From a virus, in IMG/VR virus record IMGVR_UViG_3300034101_003479, positions 1 to 64,000 of that record: 64,000 nt of DNA; one strand, given 5' to 3'. Position numbers and translations under genes: made by a program. The notes under the pieces were generated by a model. The model worked only from the letters and a program-made list of their open reading frames with translations, had not been told where the DNA came from and did no database searches. Below, piece by piece: positions 44,908 to 55,591 of the stretch (the stretch's first letter is position 1; each line of letters starts with the position of its first letter).

Positions 44908-47886
44908 TTATACGCTGGCTGAGAATCCAGATGAATATGTTTGGCCATTAGTTCCTAATATTGTTGCCTGGTAACTTCCCCATCTACCTGCGGTAGTTGT
45001 AGAGGTATCTCCATCCGTAGTTCCTATTCTATAGTTCCACGGTATACCGTTAATATTTCTAAAACTCGTTGTATATGACCTTGTTCCGCTAGCAATAATT
45101 GTTCCACTCGAACTTCCAGAACGAATTCTCCATGGATAACTAGGGTTTCCAGAGGTACTTCCACTCCAAGAAGCATTATCCCATCCCCAGTTAAAAGTGG
45201 ATCCAGATCTAAAGAAATATGGAGGATTATTGTTTAATGAAATTGATGGGGTGACAAATACGGCATTCCATATTGCTGTTGCTGTTGCATTTGCAGACCC
45301 AAATGTATAAGAGCCTCCTCCAGAATAGGTAGAGCCTCCAATATTCCATCCTCCAAAGCTAAATCCAGATCGTGTTCCAGCTCCTGATGCCAATGTAATT
45401 GTCGCACCGCTTGCTCCAGGTTGAGGTAATGGAGTAGTAGATCCGCCATTTGCAGAATATGTAAGAGTATAAGTAACAACCGTAGAAGCTGTTCCAGTCA
45501 CAGTTGTTGATGCGGTATTATATCCAGAAACAGATTTATTAACTGTTATTGTAGAGGACTGGGCGGATGATAATCCTGATGCCGTGACCGCACCAGTCGA
45601 AGAGTTTACGCTTCCAGAACCAGCGGTTGCTGAAACATATGAGTACGAGGCTTCTGTTTGTGCGCCAGAATTTATAGAAGCCGTCCACCCACCAGCTGCA
45701 GAAGTTGCAGATCCATATGAAAATGCAACTGCATCAGCATTTGCTGAAGTAATCTGATTGCCAAAATAATAATATGTAGTTCCATTGGTTCCCACGACTG
45801 TGTCTCTTACTGTAAATACATAGGGGACTCCAGCGGGATCAGAAGGAACTATTGCGTATGGATTGGCTGTTCTAAATGATGATAATGTATTTCCTGACGG
45901 AGACACAAGGTTTGATGTATTTGTAGAATAAAGTAGTACGGATGTTACTGATGCCGCATTATTATAAGTTCCAGCAGACCAAGTAATGCTATCAAGATAC
46001 TTAACGATAGATGTAGAAAATGTATTAGTTGCTCTTGCTGTTGGTGCAGAGTTTTGTGAAACAGCTGAGGATGTTACAGTAAATGGAAATCCAGCACTCC
46101 AAGAGCTTGCTACTGATGACGGACCTACACTAGTTTCTCCAGTAGAGGCAACAGATCTAACATACATATAATATGTAAATCCTGCAGAAGATGGACCTGT
46201 TGAGTCTGTTACTGGACTAGAAGAACCTGATCCGTCTGGTGTATATTGTACAGTTGTCGACAATGATGAAGCCGTTGTCCAATATATTTGATAAGCTGGA
46301 CCAGATCCTCCAGAAAAATAAGCTGTTACTGGTGCCCCTTCAATTCCAGAAGAAACAAATGAAACTGTTGGTGCTGTTAAAACATTTTGAATTGAAACAG
46401 ATGCGGTGCCAATTGAATAATCTGGTATTGTTTCTACATAGGCGGTGTAGTTTCCAGTTGAGTTATAAGTATTTGATAAACTATACGTTGGCTTGTTGGT
46501 TCCATATGACGGGTAAATCCAACCACTACTACTTCCGTCTCCATAAACAACTCTATATGCATAAGGGTAGCTATTTAATCCAGAAGGATAACTTTGAATT
46601 ATTCCTGAAAACGTTACAGTTGTTCCTGGGCCTCCAGATGTTGGTGTAGCGGTAATAGTACCCAAAGAAGTTGGGTCAATATCCCACCAGTCAAATGAGA
46701 AGCTAGTAGAAACTGTATCTCCAGGAACCCAATAGTATCTGGTTCCACCTATCACTGCACTTATTTCATATTCCCACGTCCATCTTGAAATACCACCATC
46801 ATATGTTGATCCGTTAAAGATTTCTGGGATTGAAAAAACATCATATAGAAAAGCATTACCACCAGATATTGTAACATTGCTTATGTTTCCAACATTATTA
46901 TAATCTGACTCATATACAATCCATGCTGCAGATGCTGTTGCTACCGCCTGATTATCTGGGTTCCAATAAGCTCCTGTTTGATTATTCAACACTCTATATC
47001 TCACTCTAAATGTTGTTGAGGAGTTTACCCCAGAAACTTTCCATTTTAATTTTAATGTGGTAGCTGTTACTAAATTACCTCTATTGTTAAAACCACTGTC
47101 TCCGTTTGAATCTTCAAAAACAACATCTGATATTCCTATTGGCTGACCAATTGTGGATGTCTGATTACTCGTTGATGTTGTTTCTCCGCCTGTATTTGTA
47201 GCAGTTACAGATACCCTTAGTGTATGACCAACGTCTGTGCTTTGAATAGTGTATGTAGAACTAGATCCAAGATCATCTCCAGTAGCATCTCCCCAGTACC
47301 ATCTATAAGTAAAATTATCTGGTGCTGTGTCCCCTGTATTGTCTGTAGTATTCTTCCAGTACGTTCCGAGTGTTGTTAAGGCTGTTACCGTTGAGTTTGC
47401 TGCTAATGTACCACTAATTGCTGGTAATGTAAGTGCAACTGGTTTATACTTTGTTATTTTTACTGCTTTTGCGGCAGCTTCGTTAAAATTGGTTCCATCA
47501 GATGCTCTTACTGTTACAGTAATCCACTTATCGTCATCGTCAGAAACAGTTTTATATGAAGTAGAGGTGGCTGCCGTAATGTTTTCAAATGGTCCAGTTT
47601 CATTATCTGACCTGCTCCATTGTCTTGTATATGAAGTGGCACCGTCCCAGCTTCCATTTGTTGAGTCATAGGTGTCAAAAAGTTTTCCACCTTCTCGTGG
47701 GGTTATCACAGGAGATGAGTTTAATGAGGGACCAGAACCAGCAAATACTTTAGTCCAAGCCCCATTTCTTTTTACATATGCAGTAGCAAGGGCTGTCCAG
47801 GCTCCGTTCCTTTTTAGATACATTTTTTTAATCTGTACCCATTTAGAAACTCCATTAACAGATTTTTTTATAAATGCTACTGGCAT
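44908..47886 (-). CDS. Large tail fibre-like protein (PKD and InlB-repeat-like domains)
   Basis: 992 residues. N-terminus has twin repeats MYLKRNGAWTALATAYVKR and NGAWTKVF; then Ig/FN3-like repeats; a PKD-like domain (GGPGTTVTFSG, VVYGDGSSSGW, STGNYTAYVE); an InlB B-repeat-like segment (LTYSANGGSTTP, FGGWNIGGSTYSGGGSYTF); and a C-terminal module ending GTNGQTYSSGFSASV that recurs in 51043..51843. Likely the receptor-binding or adhesive fibre. No chaperone domain seen. Confidence 0.75.
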   Translation of the reverse strand: MPVAFIKKSVNGVSKWVQIKKMYLKRNGAWTALATAYVKRNGAWTKVFAGSGPSLNSSPVITPREGGKLFDTYDSTNGSWDGATSYTRQWSRSDNETGPFENITAATSTSYKTVSDDDDKWITVTVRASDGTNFNEAAAKAVKITKYKPVALTLPAISGTLAANSTVTALTTLGTYWKNTTDNTGDTAPDNFTYRWYWGDATGDDLGSSSTYTIQSTDVGHTLRVSVTATNTGGETTSTSNQTSTIGQPIGISDVVFEDSNGDSGFNNRGNLVTATTLKLKWKVSGVNSSTTFRVRYRVLNNQTGAYWNPDNQAVATASAAWIVYESDYNNVGNISNVTISGGNAFLYDVFSIPEIFNGSTYDGGISRWTWEYEISAVIGGTRYYWVPGDTVSTSFSFDWWDIDPTSLGTITATPTSGGPGTTVTFSGIIQSYPSGLNSYPYAYRVVYGDGSSSGWIYPSYGTNKPTYSLSNTYNSTGNYTAYVETIPDYSIGTASVSIQNVLTAPTVSFVSSGIEGAPVTAYFSGGSGPAYQIYWTTASSLSTTVQYTPDGSGSSSPVTDSTGPSSAGFTYYMYVRSVASTGETSVGPSSVASSWSAGFPFTVTSSAVSQNSAPTARATNTFSTSIVKYLDSITWSAGTYNNAASVTSVLLYSTNTSNLVSPSGNTLSSFRTANPYAIVPSDPAGVPYVFTVRDTVVGTNGTTYYYFGNQITSANADAVAFSYGSATSAAGGWTASINSGAQTEASYSYVSATAGSGSVNSSTGAVTASGLSSAQSSTITVNKSVSGYNTASTTVTGTASTVVTYTLTYSANGGSTTPLPQPGASGATITLASGAGTRSGFSFGGWNIGGSTYSGGGSYTFGSANATATAIWNAVFVTPSISLNNNPPYFFRSGSTFNWGWDNASWSGSTSGNPSYPWRIRSGSSSGTIIASGTRSYTTSFRNINGIPWNYRIGTTDGDTSTTTAGRWGSYQATILGTNGQTYSSGFSASV

Positions 47887-47895
47887 TCTGTTTCC

Positions 47896-49959
47896 TTAGT
47901 TATTCGTGCTAAATGCAATATCGCCATTTTGTCCAACATTCTGCCAAGATGAACCAAGGATTGTTGTAGAAGAAGATCCTGTAGAAAAAAAAGCTCTTCC
48001 TCTAGTAATTTTGCCGCTTGCATCGGCTTGCAAAACTGCTGGCTGGTCTGAAAAGCTTGTTGTCTCGTGTCTATTTGTCCAGTTATCCCCAAAACCATTC
48101 ATATAAAAAGCTTTTTCAGTGCTATTAGATCTTACTTCAAAACTTATATATCCCCCAGGATAATTTCCATATATAGTTGCGTCCCCAGAAGCGGTTCCTG
48201 TTTGCAGCCATAGTTCAGAATAGTATCCAGAGGTTGGTACTCCACCTTTTTCAATTGAGTCTGTAATTTTAAGGGTTTTTGATGTATTTGTAATGGTTGT
48301 GGTTCCGCTTACCCAGGTTTCATTAATAGGGTCATAGTATCCAGTAGACACTTCATCTGTCCACGTATCAAATGCTGGAATCATGCTATAGTTTGCTTCA
48401 GTAAAATTAATTTTTGTAGAAGTATCTGAAGCTTCGCTGTAGTCTCCGCTCTGCCCCCCAGTTCCAACCTGTCTTCCACTTACGTTAATTGTTGTACCAG
48501 TTATTGTTGATGAATTAACTTCACCGTTTGTTAAAGTGCCACCACTCATCGTTAGATTTCCAGTAGAAGTGTTTAGTGTAAATTTACCACTTGCGGATCC
48601 ACCATTATAATGAGCTATAGAATCTGGCGTCAATCTTATATGTGCGCCAGACGCACTTCCAATAAACAAAGCAGGATCATATCCGCCATTTAGCTTAATT
48701 GTCCCTGTTGCGTTTTGCAAGTAGCTTCCAGCAATTGTCCACCCAGCAATTTCTCCAACTGTAGCTTTTAAATATCCGCTTCTGCTTACGCTAAATGGAG
48801 CACTTAAAAAAGTTGTATTTCCTAGCCATATGCCTGTTGAAGGCTCTGCTTTAAATATGTCGTTACCAGATCCAATGGACAAGTCTCCAGTAAATGTTCC
48901 AGATCCTTTTATTGATAAAGTTCCAGTTGTTCCGCTTGTTAGGTATTCTAATAACTTTGTTGTTCCATCTGTTCCATAAATAATAAATGGTGAAGAGCTT
49001 CCTGAGATAACAACTCTTTGCCCTCCACTAACTCCAGCAGTTATTGAGGCTTCAGCCGTTAGTATGCCAGTGCTAATTTCGCTAGCTGGTAGCTTAGAAA
49101 CTGTAATCGGATTTCCGCCTGCAGATATTGGCTGTCCATTTGCAACCTTATTTGCATTTACCGTGTCTATTTTAATATAGTATGGAGTTCCGTATTGCAG
49201 TGTAGCGCCAGATGATTTATCAATAACTGTTCCAACACCTATTGAAACTTTATTTGACCCATTGGCAAAATTTAATGTGTGAACCCAGTTGTTGTCACTT
49301 ACAGTAAAATCTGGGGTAGTACCGATGAAAACTTTAGCCCCAGCAAAGCTGCCAGAAGTAAAGTCTTCAAATCCGCCATTGCCATTTGATTTCTTTCCGT
49401 TCCATTCTACTATTATAGAAGCAAGCCCTGATGTAACTGTTGGTGCATATGGATCTTCTGGTTCTAAAACTGACTGACCAGATTTTGTAACTAAAATACT
49501 TCTTGCATCGCTTACTGCAGATTTAGTTCCGTAGTTTGATATTGCATAAAGAGCTACAGCGTATTGACCTGCTGGTGCAGCTATTGTCTGTGTTCCTGCA
49601 ACCTTGAAGCTGCCAGCTGCCTTTGTTCCATCAAATGGAGCTCCATCTATAAATATATCAACTCTATCTACATTTGTTATTGGCTTTCCAGATTTATCGT
49701 TTCCGTTCCATGTTATCTTAATGAATCCATCATCGCCCACTACGTCTGTTAAAGATAAATTAGGGCTTCCTGGAAGAGTTTCTCCTGGGGTTACAAGAAG
49801 TCTAGATGCCGACCACAGGCCAAAAGTTCCATCTTTATATTTGTATCTAAATTGAATTGGATATGTTTCGTTTACATTTAGGTCTGTTACCGTTACAATA
49901 AAATAGTTTCCGTCTTCTACTGCAACGGAATTGTCTATTAACAAATCCTGATAAGTCAT
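47896..49959 (-). CDS. Minor tail / fibre protein with FN3-like domains
   Basis: 687 residues. N-terminal FN3-like modules (YPIQFRYKYKDGTFG, GFIKITWNGNDKSGKPI), a central Gly/Ser/Thr beta-helix-like region (GTLSIKGSGTFTGDLSIG; GEIAGWTIAG), and a C-terminal domain (YSELWLQTGTASGDATIYG). Order fits baseplate-attached side fibres. Begins one base before the previous gene ends. Receptor role inferred. Confidence 0.72.
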   Translation of the reverse strand: MTYQDLLIDNSVAVEDGNYFIVTVTDLNVNETYPIQFRYKYKDGTFGLWSASRLLVTPGETLPGSPNLSLTDVVGDDGFIKITWNGNDKSGKPITNVDRVDIFIDGAPFDGTKAAGSFKVAGTQTIAAPAGQYAVALYAISNYGTKSAVSDARSILVTKSGQSVLEPEDPYAPTVTSGLASIIVEWNGKKSNGNGGFEDFTSGSFAGAKVFIGTTPDFTVSDNNWVHTLNFANGSNKVSIGVGTVIDKSSGATLQYGTPYYIKIDTVNANKVANGQPISAGGNPITVSKLPASEISTGILTAEASITAGVSGGQRVVISGSSSPFIIYGTDGTTKLLEYLTSGTTGTLSIKGSGTFTGDLSIGSGNDIFKAEPSTGIWLGNTTFLSAPFSVSRSGYLKATVGEIAGWTIAGSYLQNATGTIKLNGGYDPALFIGSASGAHIRLTPDSIAHYNGGSASGKFTLNTSTGNLTMSGGTLTNGEVNSSTITGTTINVSGRQVGTGGQSGDYSEASDTSTKINFTEANYSMIPAFDTWTDEVSTGYYDPINETWVSGTTTITNTSKTLKITDSIEKGGVPTSGYYSELWLQTGTASGDATIYGNYPGGYISFEVRSNSTEKAFYMNGFGDNWTNRHETTSFSDQPAVLQADASGKITRGRAFFSTGSSSTTILGSSWQNVGQNGDIAFSTNN

Positions 49960-51030
49960 TTAGATATTCCACTCCAAGTCTAACTTATATTCAATATCTA
50001 ATGATCTTCCAGCTATTTTCTGTATGCCATAAAAATTTCCAATTCCAGAAACTGTTGCTGTATTATTTTTTGAAAGGGTTATTGTGTAGTCAGATATGCT
50101 TACTATTTCTGCCCCTGAAGCAATTCCATTCCCAGAGACTGGCTGACCTATAAACAAGTTTGTAGCAGAGCCTACGGTTATAGTGTTTTGGCCAGAAGTA
50201 CCAGAAATCTCAGAATTTGTAATAACTAAAGATCTGCTAATTAATCCAAAAATTGGGTCGAATGTGTCTTCATCATTAATTCTTAACCCATCAAAACCTA
50301 CAGAAGATATTGTAGATCCAATTGGTTCTATTGTAATTCCTATTTTATTTATACTTGATTTGTCAGGAGCTGGAGAAGTAGCTCCATTAAATATTTCTGA
50401 CATCGGTATATCCAGTGTCATTTTATGTCCTGTGCCAGACTCTGGTGTGATTGTTTTTAAAAACCATCTGTCGTCTGAGCTGTAAAATTTAATTTTAATT
50501 GAATTAAGATTTTCATCTTTTTTATAGTAAGCTAATTTAAGTGTATCGTTAACGCTATATCCTGATAAATCTAAATTTTCAATACTATATATATACTCAT
50601 TAGAGCCTCCTTGTAGTGACTGCATCAGGAGTAGTGTGTTCCCTATTCTTGAATTTGACGTTAGGTAGTCTGCTTTAAAGCCTTCTTCATCTGTCCACTC
50701 TAAATAAGATTCAAAATCTGTTATAAACTTGCTGTCAAAATTATTAATAGAAGATCTTGTAGATGGGTAAAGACCCATTTCGTTGATACGTCCTTCTACA
50801 TCTTGTGGTATTGTTGTTTTAAATATAACAGAATATGTTGTGACATCATCATTGGTCTGTATATCGGTTGTTCCAAATATTACTGGGGCCCTGTAGAATT
50901 CGAATCCTAATCTAGTATTGTTTTCTGACTCCTGAGAATAATCTATACCGATAGCAATGTCTTTATTTAAGTTAGGGACATTTCCAGATATTTGATTTGT
51001 TAAAAATCTTTTTCCAAATTTTGTTATCAT
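49960..51030 (-). CDS. Tail/baseplate structural protein (356 residues)
   Basis: MITKFGKRFLTNQISGNVPN start and a jelly-roll-like C-terminal part; INEMGLYPS is a motif often seen in baseplate upper proteins. Position in the tail gene series supports a baseplate role. AGGAG site upstream. Confidence 0.68.
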   Translation of the reverse strand: MITKFGKRFLTNQISGNVPNLNKDIAIGIDYSQESENNTRLGFEFYRAPVIFGTTDIQTNDDVTTYSVIFKTTIPQDVEGRINEMGLYPSTRSSINNFDSKFITDFESYLEWTDEEGFKADYLTSNSRIGNTLLLMQSLQGGSNEYIYSIENLDLSGYSVNDTLKLAYYKKDENLNSIKIKFYSSDDRWFLKTITPESGTGHKMTLDIPMSEIFNGATSPAPDKSSINKIGITIEPIGSTISSVGFDGLRINDEDTFDPIFGLISRSLVITNSEISGTSGQNTITVGSATNLFIGQPVSGNGIASGAEIVSISDYTITLSKNNTATVSGIGNFYGIQKIAGRSLDIEYKLDLEWNI

Positions 51031-51042
51031 TTTTTTCTCCTA

Positions 51043-51843
51043 TTAAAGTGGCGTTGAGTATGCAGACCTATATGTTTGTCCGTTTACTCCAACTACCACT
51101 GTTCTTACTCTTAGCCACCTAGGAGATGAAGTTGATGCAGTATCTCCATTTCTTGAGCTAACTCTATATTTTCTCATATAACTACTAGTTCCAATTTGAT
51201 AATTTCCAGAAGATGGGTATGCAATAGTTCCACTACTTAAAGCAGGTGCGGTTGGAGAATTAGTTGAACTAACTATCCACTCATAGGAAACTGAGGAGTT
51301 TGTGCCAAATCCAGAAGCATCATTCCATCCCCAGGATATTGTATTCCCATCTCGCTTAAATACAACATTGGGTTTTGTTGGGGTTGGCTCTACAAAACTA
51401 ACCGATGACAATGTTTGGGTTGATATCACCTGGACCTGAGATGTTAAATTAAAAATTCTTGCATCTATGCCAGAAACATTTGTTGGATTATCACTAGAGT
51501 TTCTAATTTTGATTAGCGCTCTTACCTTTTGCGCTTTTGATACTGGGTCATAGTAGGGTTCGTAAACTATGCTTTCAATATCGGTTAATGACGGTATGTC
51601 TAAAGATTCTCCAACTACTGGCGGTGTTTCTGTTTCTTGTTCTTTAGGTATACCAATAACTGTTGATGTGCTTGATGCGGAATATAAGTTTGAATTTAAG
51701 TATCTTGAATAATCAATGGACCCAGCTTTTATTGCAATATAATCACTTGGGTGCAAATGCAATGAGTCTGGGTGGTCTAACGGGAGGGCAATTACTGCTC
51801 CTCTTGTTAGATCTTTGACGTCTATTCTTTTTGACTTAGCCAT
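51043..51843 (-). CDS. Tail protein sharing a C-terminal module with the large fibre
   Basis: 266 residues. After a short beta domain, residues about 160-266 (NTISWGWNDASGFG, YRVSSRNGDTASTSSPRW, GVNGQTYRSAYSTPL) align with the end of 44908..47886 (FNWGWDNASWSG, IGTTDGDTSTTTAGRW, GTNGQTYSSGFS). ATG at 51843 is seven bases after TGGTATAAT, predicting a leaderless mRNA within the tail operon. Confidence 0.7.
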   Translation of the reverse strand: MAKSKRIDVKDLTRGAVIALPLDHPDSLHLHPSDYIAIKAGSIDYSRYLNSNLYSASSTSTVIGIPKEQETETPPVVGESLDIPSLTDIESIVYEPYYDPVSKAQKVRALIKIRNSSDNPTNVSGIDARIFNLTSQVQVISTQTLSSVSFVEPTPTKPNVVFKRDGNTISWGWNDASGFGTNSSVSYEWIVSSTNSPTAPALSSGTIAYPSSGNYQIGTSSYMRKYRVSSRNGDTASTSSPRWLRVRTVVVGVNGQTYRSAYSTPL

Positions 51844-51849
51844 ATTTTT

Positions 51850-51858
51850 ATTATACCA
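51850..51858 (-). promoter_or_regulatory. Extended -10 promoter (TGGTATAAT), leaderless layout
   Basis: Complete extended -10 (-10 at 51850..51855) with the ATG of the tail gene at the seventh base. No good -35. Confidence 0.6.
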
Positions 51859-51863
51859 TTTAA

Positions 51864-53573
51864 CTATAAAGTTCTACAGGTAATTTGGGTCTCCAATCCG
51901 CCAGAATAAGAGTGTGTTACATTTGTTACTATAAAACTTTCAGTTCCTGCTAAGCCATAGTAAGAGTACTTTATTCCAACTATATCGCCTACAGAAATAA
52001 GAGGGTTTCCAAATATTGACATTGTTATAAGCTTGCCTTTATTTACAACATTACTTTTAATCCATTGGGCCAAGCTTTTTACATCAGCCTCATTTTGAAG
52101 CCACATAGACTGAAAAATAATTGGCTCAACTGTTGTGTATTCATTTAATCCTTCAGTTTTATATTCAAGGTCTCCAGAGCTTCCAAGAGTATTTCCATAG
52201 ATGTAAAGGCTTGCTTCTAGACCATTAGATACTGGGATGCTGGTAGAAGTATTGTTTAATATGAATGCTTGAGCGCCAAAGTTAGAAACCTTTTGACCAA
52301 TAATGTTTGCATATTTATTTATACCAGTACTCCATTTAATTGGGTAAGATGGCCTTGAATCGTATTTTATATCAACCTTTAATATCTCTCTTACAACAGT
52401 TCCAAATTCATCAAGGGCGGTTAATTTTTTATTTGCAAGAGATATTTCATCTTGTGAATAATTTGACATGTACGATAAATCACCAAAAGATGTATTTACT
52501 AAATCGTTTCCAAATTGACCTTGATAAAAATTTAAATCAAAAGTAGAGTCTGCATACTGGTAGTCTTTAAGTTCATTTCCGTATACGTAATCAAATGCCA
52601 CCTCGCCTCTTCCGCATAGAACGGCTACTCTATTTGTTGGTGCAAGAATAGATGTTTCTGGTAGCGCAACGGCACCGCTCTTTCTTACCGTGGAGTCCTG
52701 GTAGCTAATTTTATAACCATTAATGTATGCATCTATATTAACAGTTCTGTTTTGTATTTTTACCTTGACATCAATATTATAAATTCGTCCTCCGTATATT
52801 CCTTCTACGGTAGACTCTGTTCTTGTTCCCATTTCTTTTAATGGCTTTATTTTGTTTCCAACAAATTTAACAATTCTTACGGATTTTTTATCTAATGCTG
52901 CGGATGAGGAGGTCGATTCAATAATAATATAGTATCCAGTTTGACCTAAATTGTCTACAAAAAACCCAAGCCCTCCCATTTGCTTTGGGTTGTCAACCAT
53001 ATTATCTAACACTAAACTTGTTCCATATGAAAAATATCCAACATTATATTCGTTTCCATTAGTTCTAGAAACACTTTTTGTTGATGGAACAACAATGGCT
53101 GGGAACTCTCTGTGGGCTATAGCATATCTTTTTGCTAAATAGTCTTGCTCTGTAACAGAAAGAGCCATGTAAGATTTTGCAACTTTAAAATCTTTTGATT
53201 TTTTAGAAAGTGTTTGTATTTGAATTCCGTCTTTTGGCATTGTATAATTTAGTTGTTGTACGCCATACCCCATATTTGAATTTAAGTATGGAACTACTTG
53301 AAAATCATATGTCGCTCCCATTATTAAATTATCAACAATAAATGGATCAGAGGTTTTGCTTAATGTAACCTCTGGAGAAGATGGGTCGTTTACCCACGCA
53401 CCATTAGATAATATTTTTTTCTGTACGTATATACTATACGAAGTTGGCTCTACAGACCAGTTATACGTATCTATATTTATTTCTACCGAGGTGTTAGAGA
53501 TTGGCTTTATCACTAAATTTGTAATAAAGGTTAGCTGCGTATAGGTCCCTCCGATTGGAAATATATCACGCAT
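51864..53573 (-). CDS. Tail protein with FN3-like and LamG-like parts
   Basis: 569 residues. Residues about 20-110 look FN3-like (VEINIDTYNWSVEPTSYSIY), the middle (KSVRIVKFVGNKIK; NIDVKVKIQNRTVNIDAYIN) like a concanavalin/LamG sandwich, and the C-terminal third (VKSLAQWIKSN; ISVGDIVGIKYSYYGLAGTE) like baseplate hub domains. Probably a baseplate component carrying carbohydrate-binding parts. Confidence 0.7.
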   Translation of the reverse strand: MRDIFPIGGTYTQLTFITNLVIKPISNTSVEINIDTYNWSVEPTSYSIYVQKKILSNGAWVNDPSSPEVTLSKTSDPFIVDNLIMGATYDFQVVPYLNSNMGYGVQQLNYTMPKDGIQIQTLSKKSKDFKVAKSYMALSVTEQDYLAKRYAIAHREFPAIVVPSTKSVSRTNGNEYNVGYFSYGTSLVLDNMVDNPKQMGGLGFFVDNLGQTGYYIIIESTSSSAALDKKSVRIVKFVGNKIKPLKEMGTRTESTVEGIYGGRIYNIDVKVKIQNRTVNIDAYINGYKISYQDSTVRKSGAVALPETSILAPTNRVAVLCGRGEVAFDYVYGNELKDYQYADSTFDLNFYQGQFGNDLVNTSFGDLSYMSNYSQDEISLANKKLTALDEFGTVVREILKVDIKYDSRPSYPIKWSTGINKYANIIGQKVSNFGAQAFILNNTSTSIPVSNGLEASLYIYGNTLGSSGDLEYKTEGLNEYTTVEPIIFQSMWLQNEADVKSLAQWIKSNVVNKGKLITMSIFGNPLISVGDIVGIKYSYYGLAGTESFIVTNVTHSYSGGLETQITCRTL

Positions 53574-55590
53574 TTTGAGTCACCAAAGATCCAGTCCAAA
53601 GGTATTCTGTTGACGGAACACCGCTAGCATTGTGTGATGCGGCTGTGGTTCCTAGAGCCCCTCTTGTCTTAACCCTATATACGCCATTTGGCTTAAAGTA
53701 TATTTCTGAATTTATTCCAGAGGATCCAACCTTTGAAAAGTTTCTATATTTATTTACGTCAGCAGAATTTTCTATCCATATGTTTATAAAGTTTGATCCA
53801 TTATTTAAAACGTTTGTTTCTGTTAGTGCGTCATATATTGTTGATGGCGTCAAATCTTTTGGAATGTACTGATATCCTATTGCGTCAAATTCTATAATCT
53901 CTGAATCTATCATAAAATAGCCGTTAAAATTAAAACCAGATTGAAATTTGCTGTACTTGTCTGGGGTTTCTAAATCTAGGTATATCTTGTTGCTTGAAGC
54001 CGTTAGTGTTTCTTTTAGCCCGCCTGCAATTAAATATGAAGTTGGAGACTGCCAAAGAGGGCCAGACCCTCCCATATAACTTGAAGATATTGGAGTAGAC
54101 CAAAGAATCTTTACCTGATTTGCTGAGGCTATATCTTTTTGGTTAAAGTCTACAATGTTTGGTAAATTACTTTCGCTTTGATCGTAGAAAAAATTCCAAT
54201 TCTTATCAGTTCTTGAATACATATAATTTCTGCTATAGAATTGCAATACATTATTCTCATCGATAACCGCATTCATTTGTATGTCTCTGCAAAGCTCTTG
54301 AATGTGCTCCCAAACTGTCTTGCTGCCGTCTGTCCAAAAATAATTAATAAGCGGGATTGATGAATCTGTTTCCGATGTGAGGTTGAAGGCATAGTTTGTA
54401 AACCCTACAGAGTCTAGCAACCTTCTTAATACTGCTGTTGCTGGGTATGATTCGCATAGCATGTCTGGGGCTATGGTCTCCATTAAATACTTTGTGTTGT
54501 CTAGTGCAGTTAATGTAGTTTCACCATAGCTGTCTATGTCCCAGCTGTCTACATAGTATTGACCCTGAAACACCTTATCGTATTTTTCAGATCCTTCTGT
54601 GTGCGTTCCGCCTGCATGGTATATCTTAAAGTATGGGCTCAATACAACATTTTTATATATATAAGTAAGAGAATTTAACATGGCTACATCTCTATTATAT
54701 GAAACATACTCTGGGGAAGACTGGTTATATTTTGCTAAATTTAAATTTAAAGAGTTTGCAGTTACTTTTCCTACTGGAAGAATGTCTTCGGAAGATGCTG
54801 AGGACTCTTTATTTATTGTAAATGACACCACATCTTCTGATATATCTTTTACCCATCTTGCTGAAATCTCTATAACTCCAATTATTTTCCCAGCGCCTGC
54901 GCTTGGAGTTGTTAGAGTAATTGATTTAATTAAAAGTGGGGAAGCAAATGCGCTTGGTTCTGTGGAAGACCATGCGGATCCATTGTAATGCAATACGACA
55001 TTTCCATCAGACGGAACACTTAATGCGCTTGCAATTGTTACTTGAGTGTTATCAGACTTTGTTATAACTAATGTGTAGTTTGATGGCAAGGTGTGATTTT
55101 TTTCAAACTTTAAAACAATTTTATTTGTAAGGGCGTATTTAGTTCCAGATGTTGCATAATTTATTGTTACATTTGCACCAGTGTTTATTGGAGTAACCCA
55201 ATATTTATAAAATGTTTCTACCCCTGGATAATATATTCTAGGCTGTGAGTCTGGGTATTTTACTGACCTATATGATGAAAATGAATTTGTATAGGTGTCG
55301 GCATCTGCTAGGATAAAATATTTTATTCCAGAGTTAATTGGCCTAAAAGGTTTTATTAAAGAATCAACTGGAAATAGTTTTTTATATGGGTTAGGTCTTC
55401 CAGATGGCCATGCTGGCTGATTTACCGAATTAACTATTTGACCAGTATACGATGAATCCGCAATATTATTAACAGCAGAAATGTTATCAAGCATGTTGTT
55501 CATATTATATTCAATATTGCACCCAGCACTTATCTTAATGCTAGTATTATTATAAAGAGTGTTCTTTAGATTAGTTGAAGCATTTATCAT
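53566..55590 (-). CDS. Baseplate hub / tail-associated protein (674 residues)
   Basis: Starts MINASTNLKNTLYNNTSIKI. The central part (YYVDSWDIDSYGETTLTALD; DMLCESYPATAVLRRLLDS; WEHIQELCRDIQMNAVIDEN) follows the gp27/gpD-like hub pattern of siphovirus tail-tip proteins. Overlaps the next gene by 8 bases. Hub role inferred from order after tape measure and distal tail genes. Confidence 0.72.
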   Translation of the reverse strand: MINASTNLKNTLYNNTSIKISAGCNIEYNMNNMLDNISAVNNIADSSYTGQIVNSVNQPAWPSGRPNPYKKLFPVDSLIKPFRPINSGIKYFILADADTYTNSFSSYRSVKYPDSQPRIYYPGVETFYKYWVTPINTGANVTINYATSGTKYALTNKIVLKFEKNHTLPSNYTLVITKSDNTQVTIASALSVPSDGNVVLHYNGSAWSSTEPSAFASPLLIKSITLTTPSAGAGKIIGVIEISARWVKDISEDVVSFTINKESSASSEDILPVGKVTANSLNLNLAKYNQSSPEYVSYNRDVAMLNSLTYIYKNVVLSPYFKIYHAGGTHTEGSEKYDKVFQGQYYVDSWDIDSYGETTLTALDNTKYLMETIAPDMLCESYPATAVLRRLLDSVGFTNYAFNLTSETDSSIPLINYFWTDGSKTVWEHIQELCRDIQMNAVIDENNVLQFYSRNYMYSRTDKNWNFFYDQSESNLPNIVDFNQKDIASANQVKILWSTPISSSYMGGSGPLWQSPTSYLIAGGLKETLTASSNKIYLDLETPDKYSKFQSGFNFNGYFMIDSEIIEFDAIGYQYIPKDLTPSTIYDALTETNVLNNGSNFINIWIENSADVNKYRNFSKVGSSGINSEIYFKPNGVYRVKTRGALGTTAASHNASGVPSTEYLWTGSLVTQNA

Positions 55591-55591
55591 T

